Source of the DNA: Aphidius gifuensis
Lineage: Eukaryota > Arthropoda > Insecta > Hymenoptera > Braconidae
Reading direction: 5' to 3'
Assembly (NCBI RefSeq): GCF_014905175.1
Contig: NC_057789.1
Location: 7,874,001 to 7,938,000, forward strand
Length of the DNA: 64,000 bases
This document shows, piece after piece, positions 12,191 to 25,839 of the stretch. The notes beneath the pieces were generated by a model. That model made no database searches, had not been told where the DNA came from, and saw only the letters and a list, made by a program, of their open reading frames with translations. The position numbers were made by a program, and so were the translations under genes. Numbering within the stretch: position 1 is the stretch's first letter; each line of letters begins with the position of its first letter.

Positions 12191-15100
12191 TTAATCAACG
12201 TCATTTGAATCTGAATTACTGAGAATACTAATAACATATTGTAACATTTTTCCAAGTTCTTGACAATTATTTTGATCTTTAAATAATGTTAAACGACCAA
12301 GACATTCTTTAATATATTGTAAAAAACCAGCTGATTTTATAATTAATTTACCCTTATGATTATTTGTAATTAATGACCACAAAATTGATCCAACAATACC
12401 AATTTCTGCAACACTACCACTCTTAAGTATATCACGTAAAATATTTATAAATTCAATTGAACCCAATATTCTTGGACGATTTGATATATTAAATACTAAA
12501 TTTCGTAATATTGATAATGATAATAATTTAGTTGTTATTGTTTTACATTTTGTTAGCTCAATTATAACATCAAAACCATCAATAATTTTTGGTACAATTA
12601 ATTGTCCTTCATCGTAATATGTAAAATCAATTAAAAATTCTAAACAATATATTTCAATTAGTGGCCATGGTTTAATACGTTTTGTTGTTAATGGATGAAT
12701 TTTTGTAAAAAATTGTAATAAATTACTTTTTGTTATGACAATACGACATTCATGTACATGAACTGAATTACGTAATATATGAAATGAATAATGTAATTTT
12801 TCGTTATTAAAAAATTGACTTGATTTATCAATTTCACGTGTTACTAAATTTATTATTACGTTTAATAATGATATTGTATTTGGTGTTTTACGTAAACCTG
12901 TTCCTGGAAGTGTTGTTGTCAAGGTCAATGATTGAGCAGCTGAAAATAAAAAACAAGAAAATAAATTAAATAACAGTATATTAGTTAAATATAATTAAGC
13001 TAATCTATAATCGTTACAATTTATAAATAATCAAATACGTCAACATTAACATTACAAGTTGGATGTGATAATAAAAATTTTTCAAATGTATATTCCCATT
13101 TTAATCTTTTCAAAATTAATAAATTATTATTTGATTTAATGATATTTGTTAATTTAATATACATCCATAAATAATCAATTGAATTTGTAACTTCAATGTG
13201 ACTATTTGAATTTTGTATTATTGTCAATTGATTATGTGAACAGTAGCCAGTTGATGATAATTTTAAATTTATAAATTCATCATTGTTTATCATTAAATTA
13301 TCTGATATATTTTGTTTATTTATAATATCAAAATCAGTCCATAATACATCATCACCATTGTACCATTCCCATATCCAATATTGACGTATAAATTCCATCG
13401 ACAATTGATTCGAACTAATTTTAATAAAGTCTATATTTTTCGTATTATTAGGACTTAATTTCCAATGTGTTTTACAAATAAATGGTGGCAACATATTATT
13501 TATAATAATTGCTGGTAATGATGGTGAGCCTTTTTCATTATCAAAATTTTTCATAATAAATTCACTGTATAATAATATAAATAACACCTGGCTAACATCA
13601 TTTTTAACAACATCATTATTTGGATATAAAAATATTGTTCTTAATATATTAAATAACCCATCAATACGTATTGATAAATCATGTATTATAATTATTATCA
13701 ATCAACTATATCATGCATATTTTCTTTCCCCTTTTTTTTATTCAAGCAAAACTCTAACATCCTTATTATATTTTCCCCCTAAGTTAAAAGTATATATAAA
13801 AATTAAAAAAATAAATAGAAAAATATAAATACCTTCTGGACAATTTGTTGTTAATGTTGCTATTAATTTAAGTACAGATACAAGTGTTGAATCATTTAAT
13901 CCAATCCAAGCCCATAATTTATGTATCATATCTGTTATTCCATTTTTAGCTAAAATTATTTTACCATCACAATAATTACTCGAAAAATTCATTAATAAAT
14001 TAAAATATTTTTTTAATTCATTAAATAATGGATTTTGTTTTTTTTCTGAGCTTGTACGTTGTATATGATATGGTTGTAAATTTAATTCAGTAAATATTTC
14101 TTTAAGTATAAGTAAACATGTATCAGGTAAATTATTATCAATTGATATTTTTTTAGCTTCAATTGATACACATAATAAATTTGTTAAACATGATATTATT
14201 AAATCTTTATCACGTTGTAATTTTTTATTAATTTTTTTAGTTTTTGCATAATTATGAGCAATTAATAAATGTATTAATGTTTTACAAATTTTACCAGATA
14301 CTGTTGATTCTTTAATATTTATTTTTTCATTATTAACATCATTTTTTTTAATTGTTAATTTATTTATATTAACAAGTACTTGACATAGCTTATTATCATC
14401 ATCATAATATTCTTGTATAATTGTATTATCCATTATTTTACTAAATGATAATTCATTATTATTATTATTAATATTATTTGTTATTTCTTGTGATAATAAA
14501 TAACCAAGACATGCAATACAACTCATACGTAAGTTATTATTATCACAAGATATTGAATTAGCTATTGATTTAAATAATACATCTGATCCAATTAGATCAA
14601 TTGCTGTTTTTATACTTTCAATATGTTGACTATCAGTCAATGACATGATACTTATAAAATTAAATATTTCTGTTTTTAATTTAATTTTAAGACTTTTTAT
14701 ATACTCCATATTATTATTATTTGTATAACTATATTTTTTATCATTTAAAAAATCAAATAATTGATAAAAAAAATCAGGACTAAAATTAATAATTGTTGCA
14801 AATTCTTCACAATATGTTATACAATTTGTTAATACTGTTATAATACCAATAAACATTTCAATAATATTATCAATACATGATGATGTTATTATTGTTTCAT
14901 ATATTTTTTTAATATCCATAAAACAACCAATAAAATATTTATCCAATGAATTTTCATATATTTTATCAACAACATCACGTTCACCAATGATTATTAAATT
15001 ATTTAAAAAATTACATATTGATGTTACAAGTGATGGTGTTGCTAATAATTGAGGTAAATTATTACTGTCATTATTGTCATTTAATTTATCAGATAATTCA

Positions 15101-18100
15101 TCAATACAATGATAATATTGTAGTACTGATTTTGTTGTAAATGACCAAGTTTTATCACTTGTTATTGTTGCAGTTGGTGTTGTTGTTGATGATGATGATA
15201 AAGATTTAACAGATGATTCATATGATTTTTCGTTGTAATTAATATCATCAAGACTTTGTGGTAAAAATATATTTGCTAAAATAATTGATATTTCATGATA
15301 AACATTATTTTGTTCAATATAAATTAAAATTGCATTTGTTTTTAATGATTCAGTATATTTTGCTTTATCGTTGTTTGAATTTTTAATAATACTTGATAAT
15401 GCAAGACATGCTTGTTCTCTAACAATTGATGCTTCATCACGATTAATTATAAATTTAATTAATGATTGACATAATTCACTTGGTGCTAATGCAAGTGCAT
15501 GTAATAATTGTTCAGCTGTATGTTGGGTTCTTAATAAACCAGCTAAAAATTGTAATGCTGATGCACGTACAAGTGGATCTCTGTTAATCCATAATGTTGG
15601 TAACCATGTTAATGTTCTATTATCATTATACCAAAATATTGATGAATCATCATAATTATATGTTACATGTTGTAATACATGATTTAAACATATTATTGAA
15701 TTTTTAGTCATTGATAAACCCATAAAACTAAATGCACCATTTAAATGAAAACTCATTATTAGCTCAATCAATGAATTACCTAGATTAATTAAATTTTTTT
15801 TTTTAGTTTTCCATTGACATTTTGATGTTAAATATGCAAGTGATGTTAATAACCAATCAAGATATACTAAATTATAAAAATGTTGTTGATCACCTGGTGA
15901 TAAATTTGATATAACAAGTTCAATAAAATTACTCCAATTATTATCATCATCATTATCATTGCTGTTATTATCAATTGATAAATTTTTTTCTAAACTTGAA
16001 CATGAACGTACAAGTTTTAATACTGAATAATGTATATTTTGATAATTTTTATCTAAATTTTTCAATAAATCAGACAATGATTTTGTCATATTTTTCATTG
16101 TTTTACTTAACCAAATAATAATGTTATCATCATTTATAATATTTATTAATAAATTTAAATAATCAAGTACATCAACAAATAAATCACAATCATCTTTACA
16201 AGTTGGATGTGATAATAAAAATTTTTCAAATGTATATTCCCATTTTAATGTTTTCAAAATTAATAAATTATTATTTGATTTAATGATATTTGTTAATTTA
16301 ATATACATCCATAAATAATCAATTGAATTTGTAACTTCAATGTGACTATTTGAATTTTGTATTATTGTCAATTGATTATGTGAACAGTAGCCAGTTGATG
16401 ATAATTTTAAATTTATAAATTCATCATTGTTTATCATTAAATTATCTGATATATTTTGTTTATTTATAATATCAAAATCAGTCCATAATACATCATCACC
16501 ATTGTACCATTCCCATATCCAATATTGACGTATAAATTCCATCGACAATTGATTCGAACTAATTTTAATAAAGTCTATATTTTTCGTATTATTAGGACTT
16601 AATTTCCAATGTGTTTTACAAATAAATGGTGGCAACATATTATTTATAATAATTGCTGGTAATGATGGTGAGCCTTTTTCATTATCAAAATTTTTCATAA
16701 TAAATTCACTGTATAATAATATAAATAACACCTGACTAACATCATTTTTAACAACATCATTATTTGGATATAAAAATATTGTTCTTAATATATTAAATAA
16801 TACATCAATACGCATTGATAAATCATGTATTATAATATTCGTTGATAGCAATAACAATTTAATAATACCAATAATTGGAATAACTGTATCAGTATGATAA
16901 TCATAATTATTATCAATTAAACATTTATCAAATATTGTTAATATTATACTTAATCCATTGTTTGATAAAAATAATTTATGTAATTTTTTATCTGTTAGCA
17001 TAACATTAATTTGTACAATTGCTGATTTTTTAGTACTTGGTTCAATATTATCATATTTTAACATATCTAATAAAGATAGTAAATTATTTTCTTGATAATT
17101 ACCAATAAATTTATAAATAAATGATGGTGTATTTATTATAAATATTGATGATAATGGTAAACCATGTAGCGTTAATAATTTTGGTAATTTTTGACTTGAA
17201 TTTTTATCAATACCAAGAAGATAAATTAAACGATAAATAGCTTCATCTCTTATTTTATCATTTGATGAATATAAAAATCTAATATTACATTTTAATACAT
17301 CAAGTAATTCAATATTTAATTCTTCTGATATATCTGGATCAAACATTTTTAAAATACATTTACCAAGTATTGTAATATTATCAGCATGACATTGTAATAA
17401 TGATATTATTGGTAGTAATGAATTTAAAAAATTCATCCAACCATTATTACCCATTTGTAATTTACCTTTTAACAGCAGAATCATTATATCTTGTGCAATA
17501 TTTTTTATATTTTCAACATCATCATTTAAACCATGACATATTATTTCAGTTAATATTTTTGAATCAAATAAGCATGATATTGATTTCCAATCTTTATTAT
17601 TTACTGGTAATTCTAATCCTAATATTAATGATATAATTTTAAGACATTCTTTGTAACTTTCATATCTAATATCATCATCTGAATTTGCCAATAAATAAAG
17701 TAATAGCTTATTTATCAAACTTTTATCATCATCATCAATATCATCATTAATAATTGAAAAATAATAAAAATATTTTTTAATTATAGCAAAATTTTTATGA
17801 TATATTATTGAACGTTTTGAATTATACATTATTTTAATTATATTTTTATCAATAATTGTATCATCATTTTTGAGTATTAATATTGCTGATTTCATTGACT
17901 TTGTTATAACTTTTGTTTCATCAAATAGCTTTAATAATTCAATTTCATCATTATCATTAAATTTTCTAGTATAATTTTGTATATTTAAATGAAAATTTGG
18001 ATAATTTAAATATATTGTTGCATCAATTATTGTCAATGTTAGTTCAAGCTTTAGCTTTTTAGGTAATACAAAATCAGCAATTTCAAGTGGTACCAATGAG

Positions 18101-19613
18101 CTCAACATTTTCATAACTAAACTCAGTGTATATAAATATGTTATTTTTAAATAATCAATTGTACAATAATTTCTATATATTTCAAGTACATCAGCATACA
18201 ATATCATAAGTGTTTTTAAATCATGATGTATTTTCATTGACAATTCATTATTACATAGCCATATTGATGGCATCAGTATGACATTCAGCAACTCAACAAG
18301 TTCAAATAATACATCCATGATTAATTTTGTTATTTCAAGTTGTCGATAATTATCATCTTGTTGTATTAATAATTTTAATATATAACCCATTGTTTCAATA
18401 CAATAACCAGGTAATAATATTTGTTGTAACTGTAATATTGAATCATCAGTTGTATCAAAACTTTGACTTCTATCTGTTGTTTGACTATGCTGATAATTAT
18501 TAAAATTATTTTTTCTATTATCAATATTTTCTGTTGGTCTTGTTGATGTTGATGCTGATGTTGATGATGTTGATGAACAACAACTATCTAATAAACCACC
18601 AAGTACACGTTGACGTTTATTTGCAATACTTGGTTCACAATAATAATAAATACGATATCTTAATGATCTTGTTAATTTTAATACAACACGTAATACTGTT
18701 ATAATAAGTTGTTTATCATTTTTTTTATTTGATATATTTATTATATTTTGTAGTATTGTTATTATTGTTGGTCGTTGAAGAAATACTTCTGCTGGAAAAT
18801 CTTGTAGCATAACATCACTTATTAATTGACATGTATGAATTATTATATTTTTATCTTGTTGATTTTTAAGTGCTTCTTCAACTGTTGATAGTACACCAAT
18901 GTCTGATGTTACTAATGGTTGCCAAGGCATTACAAGCCATTTTATTGCACCATCTGTACTTTTTGATATTGGTGTACCTGGTTCTGTTGTTATTGTGTCT
19001 TCTAAATTTATTGTTAGATCATTGTCATCAGGTTGATGATGATAATTATCTTGATAATCATTTTGCATAGTTTCGAAATTATCTTGATCATAATTGGTAG
19101 TTTGTTGTTGTTGTTTTTGATTAACTGTTGATTCTATTCTGTATGTTTGATTATTTGGTCTTTGTTTAATTGCTGATTCTTCAATTTGATCAAGTTTTTC
19201 ATGCCAAATTGGTTTTAGCTTTGAACGTAATACATCAATTTCATTTTGAAAACGTTGTTTACCATATGATTCAATATTTATAAAATTATTAATTATTAGA
19301 CGTTTTATCAGGTCAAGAACTTTGTCTTGATGAGGAACTGTATCAAAAGTAAACCAGGTAAATAATTTATTGAATAACTCACGTTTTACAGCTTCACAAC
19401 TGCAACCAAAACCATGATCAAGTTTTGATATTATATTGTCCAAAGCTCGTGAACGAATTTCATTTAATTTATGACCTGAAATTACATATTAAATTTTAAT
19501 AAATAAATGTGTAAACATTGACTGATAATTGTTTAAATAATTGGAGTCATTGGAGCATAGTAATTACCAAGTTTTTCGACATGTACATTTGTTATTGGAT
19601 TTGCATTAATCAT
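12191..19613 (-). CDS. Rttn: Rotatin (centriole protein, Ana3 family)
   Basis: Large armadillo-like scaffold needed for full-length centriole assembly and ciliary function; Drosophila homologue anastral spindle 3. Three coding exons: 19613-19568, 19475-13833 and 12939-12191, joined in frame to about 2145 residues, close to human rotatin (about 2226). The N-terminus KLGHKLNEIRSRAL with CEAVKRELFNKLFTWF is the conserved rotatin N-domain. LPWQ-like MPWQPLVTSD and MLQDFPAEVFLQRP (about residues 170-240) are family signatures. The C-terminal exon begins AAQSLTLTTTLPGTG. The middle is rich in Asn/Asp/Ser low-complexity stretches. One 5.6-kb exon is unusual for the family and implies intron loss. 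The last intron (12940-13832) carries a 639-bp copy of the gene's own coding sequence. The gene is divergent from the Chromator-like gene. Confidence 0.93.
13054..13692 (-). repeat. 639-bp duplicate of rotatin coding sequence in its last intron
   Basis: This segment is collinear with 16198-16836 in the large rotatin exon, in the same orientation and with no indels. I count five mismatches over 639 bp. The length is 213 codons and the minus-strand frame stays open, extending to about 13021-13701. It encodes a near copy of residues about 896-1108. At least three mismatches change residues (T to R, V to G, M to I). Weaker similarity continues on the 13021 side (AAATAATCAARTACRTCAAC) with a small deletion. 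It probably does not belong to the mature transcript. Confidence 0.95.
16198..16836 (-). repeat. Source segment of the rotatin internal duplication
   Basis: The part of the main rotatin exon that is repeated at 13054-13692, about 3.1 kb away in direct orientation. This copy reads continuously into conserved flanking rotatin sequence on both sides, so it is taken as the original. Confidence 0.93.
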
Positions 19614-21431
19614 TTTTTCTAACAGGCTATAAACAACAACATTAAAATATAATTAAATTATAAATATATCAATTCATTTTGCTAGGTTAACATTAAAACG
19701 GTTTTTTTTTGTTTTTTTTTTTGATAAAAAATAACAATATCAACAGTCGAAATTTCAAAACATTGAGGTATCAAAATGGCCGCCATAATTGCAATAGAAA
19801 ATCGAAAAAAAAAAAATAGATAATAATTATTAAATATATATTCAAAAATAAAATACAAATATCAATTATTTTATTTTAATTACAAGCAATTTTTATTATT
19901 GTAATTAATTTATAATTATTTATAATTAATTTACATGGAAAAATCTCTAGGCATTTCCGGTTAATTCGCCGGGCAATTTAAAAGTTAATAATAAAAAAAA
20001 AAAATATTTATTATAGTTAAAAATATAAATTAAAAATTATAAATTATAATAATTTAATTAAAAAATTATTTATATTATAAAATTATTATTATTAATTTTA
20101 AAAATAAATTTATGAGCAGACACGTGTTTAAATTGTAAATTTTTAATTTAAAAAATAAGAAAAAAGTTAATAAAATAATTATGAAAATTAAATAAATAAA
20201 AATAAATAATAATTATTTTAATTGGTTATTTAATAAAATAATATAGTGATTGTTTAATAAATAAATAATAAATAATAAAATGTGAAAAAGATGGTGGAAA
20301 ATAGACGCCAGGTGTAGCCAATCAAATCGCCATTTTATTTTACAATAAAAATTCCCATGTGACGCATATTGCGCGAGTGACAACAGACGCTCTGCGCGTT
20401 AACATTATTGTGTGATTTTAACACAACCACCATTGCATTTTGGGCATCCAAATTAACACCGGAACATTCCCGGGTAAATATTAATCATCATAAATATCAT
20501 TTGAAAATTACAAAATTACTAAAATACAAATTTTAAAACAGTATACCTATTGAAAAAAAATTTGATAATTTTATTTTAAATTTATAACAAATTAATATTA
20601 TTTATTAATAATAAATATCAAAATTAATCACAAGGTAAATCGCCATTTTGTTTCTTTTTTATATTAATATTGTGTATGTGTGTGTTTTAAGTTGCATTTA
20701 AGGCAATATATTTATAAAAATTTTTTATTTTTTTTTTTTATATTTAATGAATTTTGGGGGGTGCTGATTGTTGGCAGAGTGCCGTTTTTGATTCGCGCAG
20801 TATTTTGCATTTGAGAGAGAGGAGAGAAGAGAGACCATAAAATTAAAAAAAAAAAAAAAAAAAAAACGGCAGCGGCGGCTTCTACGCTCGGTAGCGGCAG
20901 CATACAAAATAGTGAAATAAAAAAAAGTAAAAAAAAAAAAAATAAATAATAATAAAAGATTATCACAACACATATACATTAACAGTATTTTTTTTTTTGT
21001 TTTGCATAGGTATGTTTTGTTTATTCAAATAAGTAAATAAATAATTAAACAAGCAACAAAAGCTGAAAAAAAAAAAAAAAAGGTGTTCCATCATAGTAGC
21101 CAGTTACGGTGAATTTTACAACCAAAAATGTTTTGTCTGACCGGTGCCAATATTAGTTGATTTATATTTATAAATAAAATTAAAAAAAAAAATAGAAATA
21201 AATAATTAATAAGAGTGATTAATTAGTTGACAAAAGTGATTGTTGAAAAATATTTTTTCTCAAGAATTTTCTAAACAAAAAAGTTTGATTAAATGTAAAA
21301 TTTTGAGTACCACGCTTTCTTTTTTTTTTTTTTCTTTTGATGGTTATTGTTCATTTGTTTGTAATATTGTTTAATGTAAATTTTATTGTTAAATGTTACA
21401 GGTCCAATAAGGGACATTAAAATAAATTAAA
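19614..21431. promoter_or_regulatory. Shared promoter region of rotatin (-) and Chromator-like gene (+)
   Basis: Divergent intergenic region of 1.8 kb. A YY1/Pho-type motif (GCCGCCATAATT, reverse complement AATTATGGCGGC) is at 19779-19790, about 170 bp upstream of the rotatin ATG. A canonical CCAATCA box is at 20318-20324, beside a patch of higher GC running to about 20480. Around 20745-20905 is a GC-richer stretch with GA runs and CGGCAGCGGCGG, probably 5' UTR of the Chromator-like gene. TTACAG at about 21396-21401 looks like the acceptor of a non-coding first intron just before its start codon. Confidence 0.5.
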
Positions 21432-24400
21432 ATGGAAGGCCAGGATGGCCAGAAAGCTATATCAATTGATCCAAGTACAATTAAAACAGCTCAAGATGCT
21501 ATAGGACGACTTGATGTTCTTGTATGTGGAAATTGTCATACTGTATCACATTTTGTTGAAGAATTTCTTGAACACAAAAATGTCGCTGGAGTTTGTTCAA
21601 ATGCATCAAATTTTCGTGACAATGGAAATGTAAATATTATTGATTATTTAATTTGTTTTAAAATGCTTTATTTTTATTTGTTAATATTAATTTTTTTTCT
21701 AATGTATTTTATAGAATGAACAAAAAGCCCAAGTATGGGCATTTTTATTGTGGAAAGATTCACAAATACGTAAAGAAAATCCAGATCGTGAAGCAGCACA
21801 AACAGAATCATGGGAATTATATCAAAAATGGTGTAAAATGGCATCAAATATACGTGAATCATGGATATCAGCTGGTAAAACAATACAAACATTTACAAAA
21901 TTAAGTAATGCTAAAATACCAGATTCACCACGTATTATAAATTCACAAACATCATCACCATTATCATCAACAAATGAAACACCTAAACAAACAACAATGG
22001 TGATGCGTAAAGTAATGCGTAATGGACAAAATGAAATTGTTGATGTTAAAAAAGAAAATAAAATTGAACCACCACCATTAGTACCAACAAATCAAAAAGT
22101 TATACATAATAAACAACAAAATGAACAACAACAACAACAACCACAACAACAACAACCACAACAAAAACAAGTTAAAAAATCTGGACCATTTGTAAGACCA
22201 AGATGTTGTATTGTACCAAGATATAAACCTGGTAAACCACCTGGTGAAAATGAACCAGAAAATACTGAAGAATTTCCAGTTGAAAAAATAATGGCTAAAC
22301 GTTTTAATACTAAAAAACGTATTGCTGAATATCAGATAAAATGGGAAGGTATTCATCAAGATTTTAATACATGGGAATCAACTGATTGTGTTTATAAATG
22401 TAAATATTTACTTGAAGAATTTGATAGAAATTTAGCTAAACAAAAAGAAGCAAAAGCATTAAAAGAAGCACTATTAGCACAACAAGGACAACAAGTACAA
22501 CAAGGTAAAAAAGTTGTACGTCAAGCACAACAAGCAGGATCATCATCATCAACATCAACAGCAACAGCAACTATAAAACAAGAACCAATTAATAAACCAG
22601 GACCATCAACAGCAACAACACCAGGACGTCCACCACGTAATAGTAAAACAAAAGCAATGGATCAAGTTAAACAATGGTGTGGTTCAATGAAAGAAGAAGA
22701 AAATGAATTATCTGGTAAACGTAGTATTGATAATACTGATAGTGATGATGAGGATGCTGTTATGCATAAAAAAGTTAAAGTTGAAGCATGTAGTGATGAA
22801 GATTGGACTGGTGAATCAGATATGGATGATAGAAGTATGGTTGGTGGACGTAGTGATGTTATACAACGTGCATTTAATCGTGCAACAAATGTACAATCAA
22901 ATGGTTCAAATAATAATAATAGTAATAATAATAAAACAACGACAGCAACAACAATGGTTACAACAACTGATTTATCACATTTAATAAATACATCAAGTGG
23001 TGTACAACAAACAATTGATACAACTAAAATACAACAATCACCAGTTATGGTTACAAATTCAAAAGGTGTTAAACTTGATGGTAATAAAATACCACAATTA
23101 GCATCTGGTGTTTATATGATGCATAAAAGAGACGGTATGCTTAAATTTGAATCAGCATCACCAACTGGTAATAAAATGAATGTTAAAAATTCACAAAATA
23201 ATATTACTAGTGGTGGTAGTGGTGGTAGTGGTGGTGTTGGTGTTGGTGGTGTACTTATGGTACAAAATCGTGATGGTACAGGAGTTGTTAGAAAACAAGT
23301 TATTGGTATGTCAACATCAACAACTTCAATGACACCAGTTAAAGTTGTATCAAAATCAGATGGTACACAAGTTGTAACACAAATGAAAGTTGTTGCTAAA
23401 CCTGGTCAACCAAAAATACAACAATTAACACCAACATTACAACAACAACAACAACAACATCGTGTTGTTGGTATAGTACAAAAAAATGAACCCGTTAAAA
23501 TACAACCAAAACCAGAACATCAACTACAACAACAACAACAACAGCAGCAGCAACAACAAGTACAACAATTACAAATTGTCACAACAGTACCAGGTCAAGT
23601 GCAACCACGTATGTCAACAACACCAACAATAAGACAACAAACAACTGGACAAGTACAAAGAACACCACAATTATTACCACGTACAAATGTACGTGGACAA
23701 ACACCAACATCTGTACTTGGTACACGTACACAAACAGTACGTACACCAATTTCAAAACAACAACAAACAATGCAGCTACAACAACAACGACAACAACAAA
23801 TGGTACAAAAACGTATTATATCAACAAATTCACCACAATCATCACCAACACAAACAGCTGGTGGACAACAATTACGTCAAAAATTAACAGTATCATCATC
23901 ACCACAAGGACAAATTGTTAAACAACAAATAATGACAACAACAACAGCATCAAATTCATCAGTTGTATCACCAATGCAAACAAAACAAATACAAAAAATA
24001 GCACAACAAAAAACACCAACATCATCAACACAACAAAGTATAATATCACCACAACAAAAAATATTAATGGCTAAAAAAAAAATACAAGCTGAAGCTGCAG
24101 CAAATTCAAGTAAAACAACATTATCACCACGTGTTGGTACAACAACAGCAACAACAGCAACAGTTAAAACTCCATTACAATCAAGAGTACGTGGTAGACC
24201 ATCAACAACACCACAAACAACAACTCTACCAAAACAAAAAGAAACAAAAATTGTTGAAGGTGATGGTATACATATGGAATTTCATGAAGTTGGTGGTTCT
24301 GAGGATGAAAGTGATGATATTGAATCATCACAAACAACAACAACGACAACATCAACAACAACAACAATTATTGAAGATAATTGTCAACCACCACAATCTG

Positions 24401-25839
24401 AAAGTCCACAACCAGAATATTCATTGTGTCCATTAACTGGACGTATTATTGGTCCAGATGGTGAACCAATGGATACATCAGAACCAATTATTGTTACAAC
24501 ACAAGAATCAGCACAAACAACAACAATACCTATAACAATTAGTACACCAATGTCAATACAAACAACTGATGTAATAACAACATCATCAAACTTAGCGTTA
24601 TCAACAACACCAACAGTATCATTATCATTACCAACACTTGATTCAACACCAATGGATACATCAACAACAACAACAACAACAATGCAATCATCAACAACTG
24701 CTGAAATTGTAATGCCATCATTAGATGGTATTAGTGAGGGTGGTATTATGAGAGTTGAAATGTCACCTGGTGGTACATCTGGTACTGTTGTACAAACAAC
24801 AAATAATACAATACAAGAACAAACACCAATGGAAATTAATGTTGAACAAGGTTTACCATGTCTTGATGATACAACAATAACAACATCAGCAACAGCCACA
24901 ACAACAACAGCAACAACAACAACATTAGAAACACCAACAACATCAATAACAGAAGAAACAAGTATATTACCAACGCTACCAACAACAATCACATCTTCAT
25001 GTAATATTACAGATACAAATACAACAATAAATGATACAATTAATAAAACAATTGACACAACAGTAACAACACCAACAATAACATCAGAAGATACAACAAT
25101 AACAACAGCAACAGATGTAGCATTAACATCAGCAACGATAACAACGACAGCAGCATCAACGACAACAACATCAACGTCAACAGTTACAAATGATGATACT
25201 GATAATAATATAAATAATGAAAAAACAACAGATATTGAAAAAACAAATGACGATAATAATACAAATATTGTTGATGATGGATCAAATTTAGTAACAATAA
25301 CTGGTGAAGATGGTGTTGTTTATCAAGTAGCTGGACAAGCACCAGATGGACAAACAGTACTTGTTGCACATGGTGCTGATGGTGAACAACAATGTGTTTA
25401 TGTAACAACTGATCAACAAGTTGAAGGTGGTGTATTGACACTTGATCATGCTGTTGCTGAAGCTGTTGCACAATTAATACCAGATGGACAAGGTGGTTTA
25501 CAATCACAATTTTATGTTAAAGAAGGTGAAGATAGTAACAATGAACAACAAATGGTTATGTCAATTATGGATTCAGCTGCATCTGGACAAGAAGATTCTG
25601 ATAGTCAAGCACAAGTTGTTGCACAAGTTGTACAAGCTGATGAACCAACACCTGGTAATTAATTTATATTTTTTCATTTTTAAATAATATTATATGTATG
25701 TTTGATTATTAATTTATTTATTTTTATTTTTAAACAAAAAGGTGGCACGAGGAGAGTTGTCCTTCTTCTTCCTGATGGCAATCTCATGATGACTGAAGTT
25801 GATGAAGAACAGTATGCTGCACTCGAACTTGACAAGTGA
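21432..25839 (+). CDS. Chro: Chromodomain protein, Chromator-like
   Basis: Likely the insect chromosomal/spindle-matrix protein Chromator (Chriz), found at interbands and domain borders. Three coding exons: 21432-21629, 21715-25654 and 25742-25839, about 1411 residues. The N-terminus has the conserved block LDVLVCGNCHTVSHFVEEF followed by WAFLLWK and a helical region to about residue 140. The chromodomain is at about 255-308 (VEKIMAKR, YQIKWEG, FNTWES). Poly-Gln tracts lie at about 200-220 and 665-685. A huge Thr/Ser/Gln-rich disordered region follows to about 1250. The C-terminus (about 1257-1411) is conserved and ordered-looking, rich in DGQ repeats, ending RRVVLLLPDGNLMM. Drosophila Chromator is shorter (about 930), so the low-complexity region is expanded. 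Family naming rests on the N-terminal block plus chromodomain. Retention of the last intron would end the protein after PTPGN at 25662. Confidence 0.75.

Noticed and set aside
13021..13701. Separate gene encoding a 226-residue protein
   Set aside because: It is the duplicate of rotatin residues about 896-1108 inside the rotatin intron, not an independent gene.
20712..20979. Overlapping 84-codon minus-strand ORFs near the Chromator-like 5' end
   Set aside because: Poly-Phe from T-runs; the sequence is better explained as plus-strand 5' UTR.
24384..25058. Long minus-strand ORF of 224 codons opposite the Chromator-like gene
   Set aside because: It is a Val/Ile-rich antisense shadow of the Thr/Ser-rich coding repeats with no domain features.
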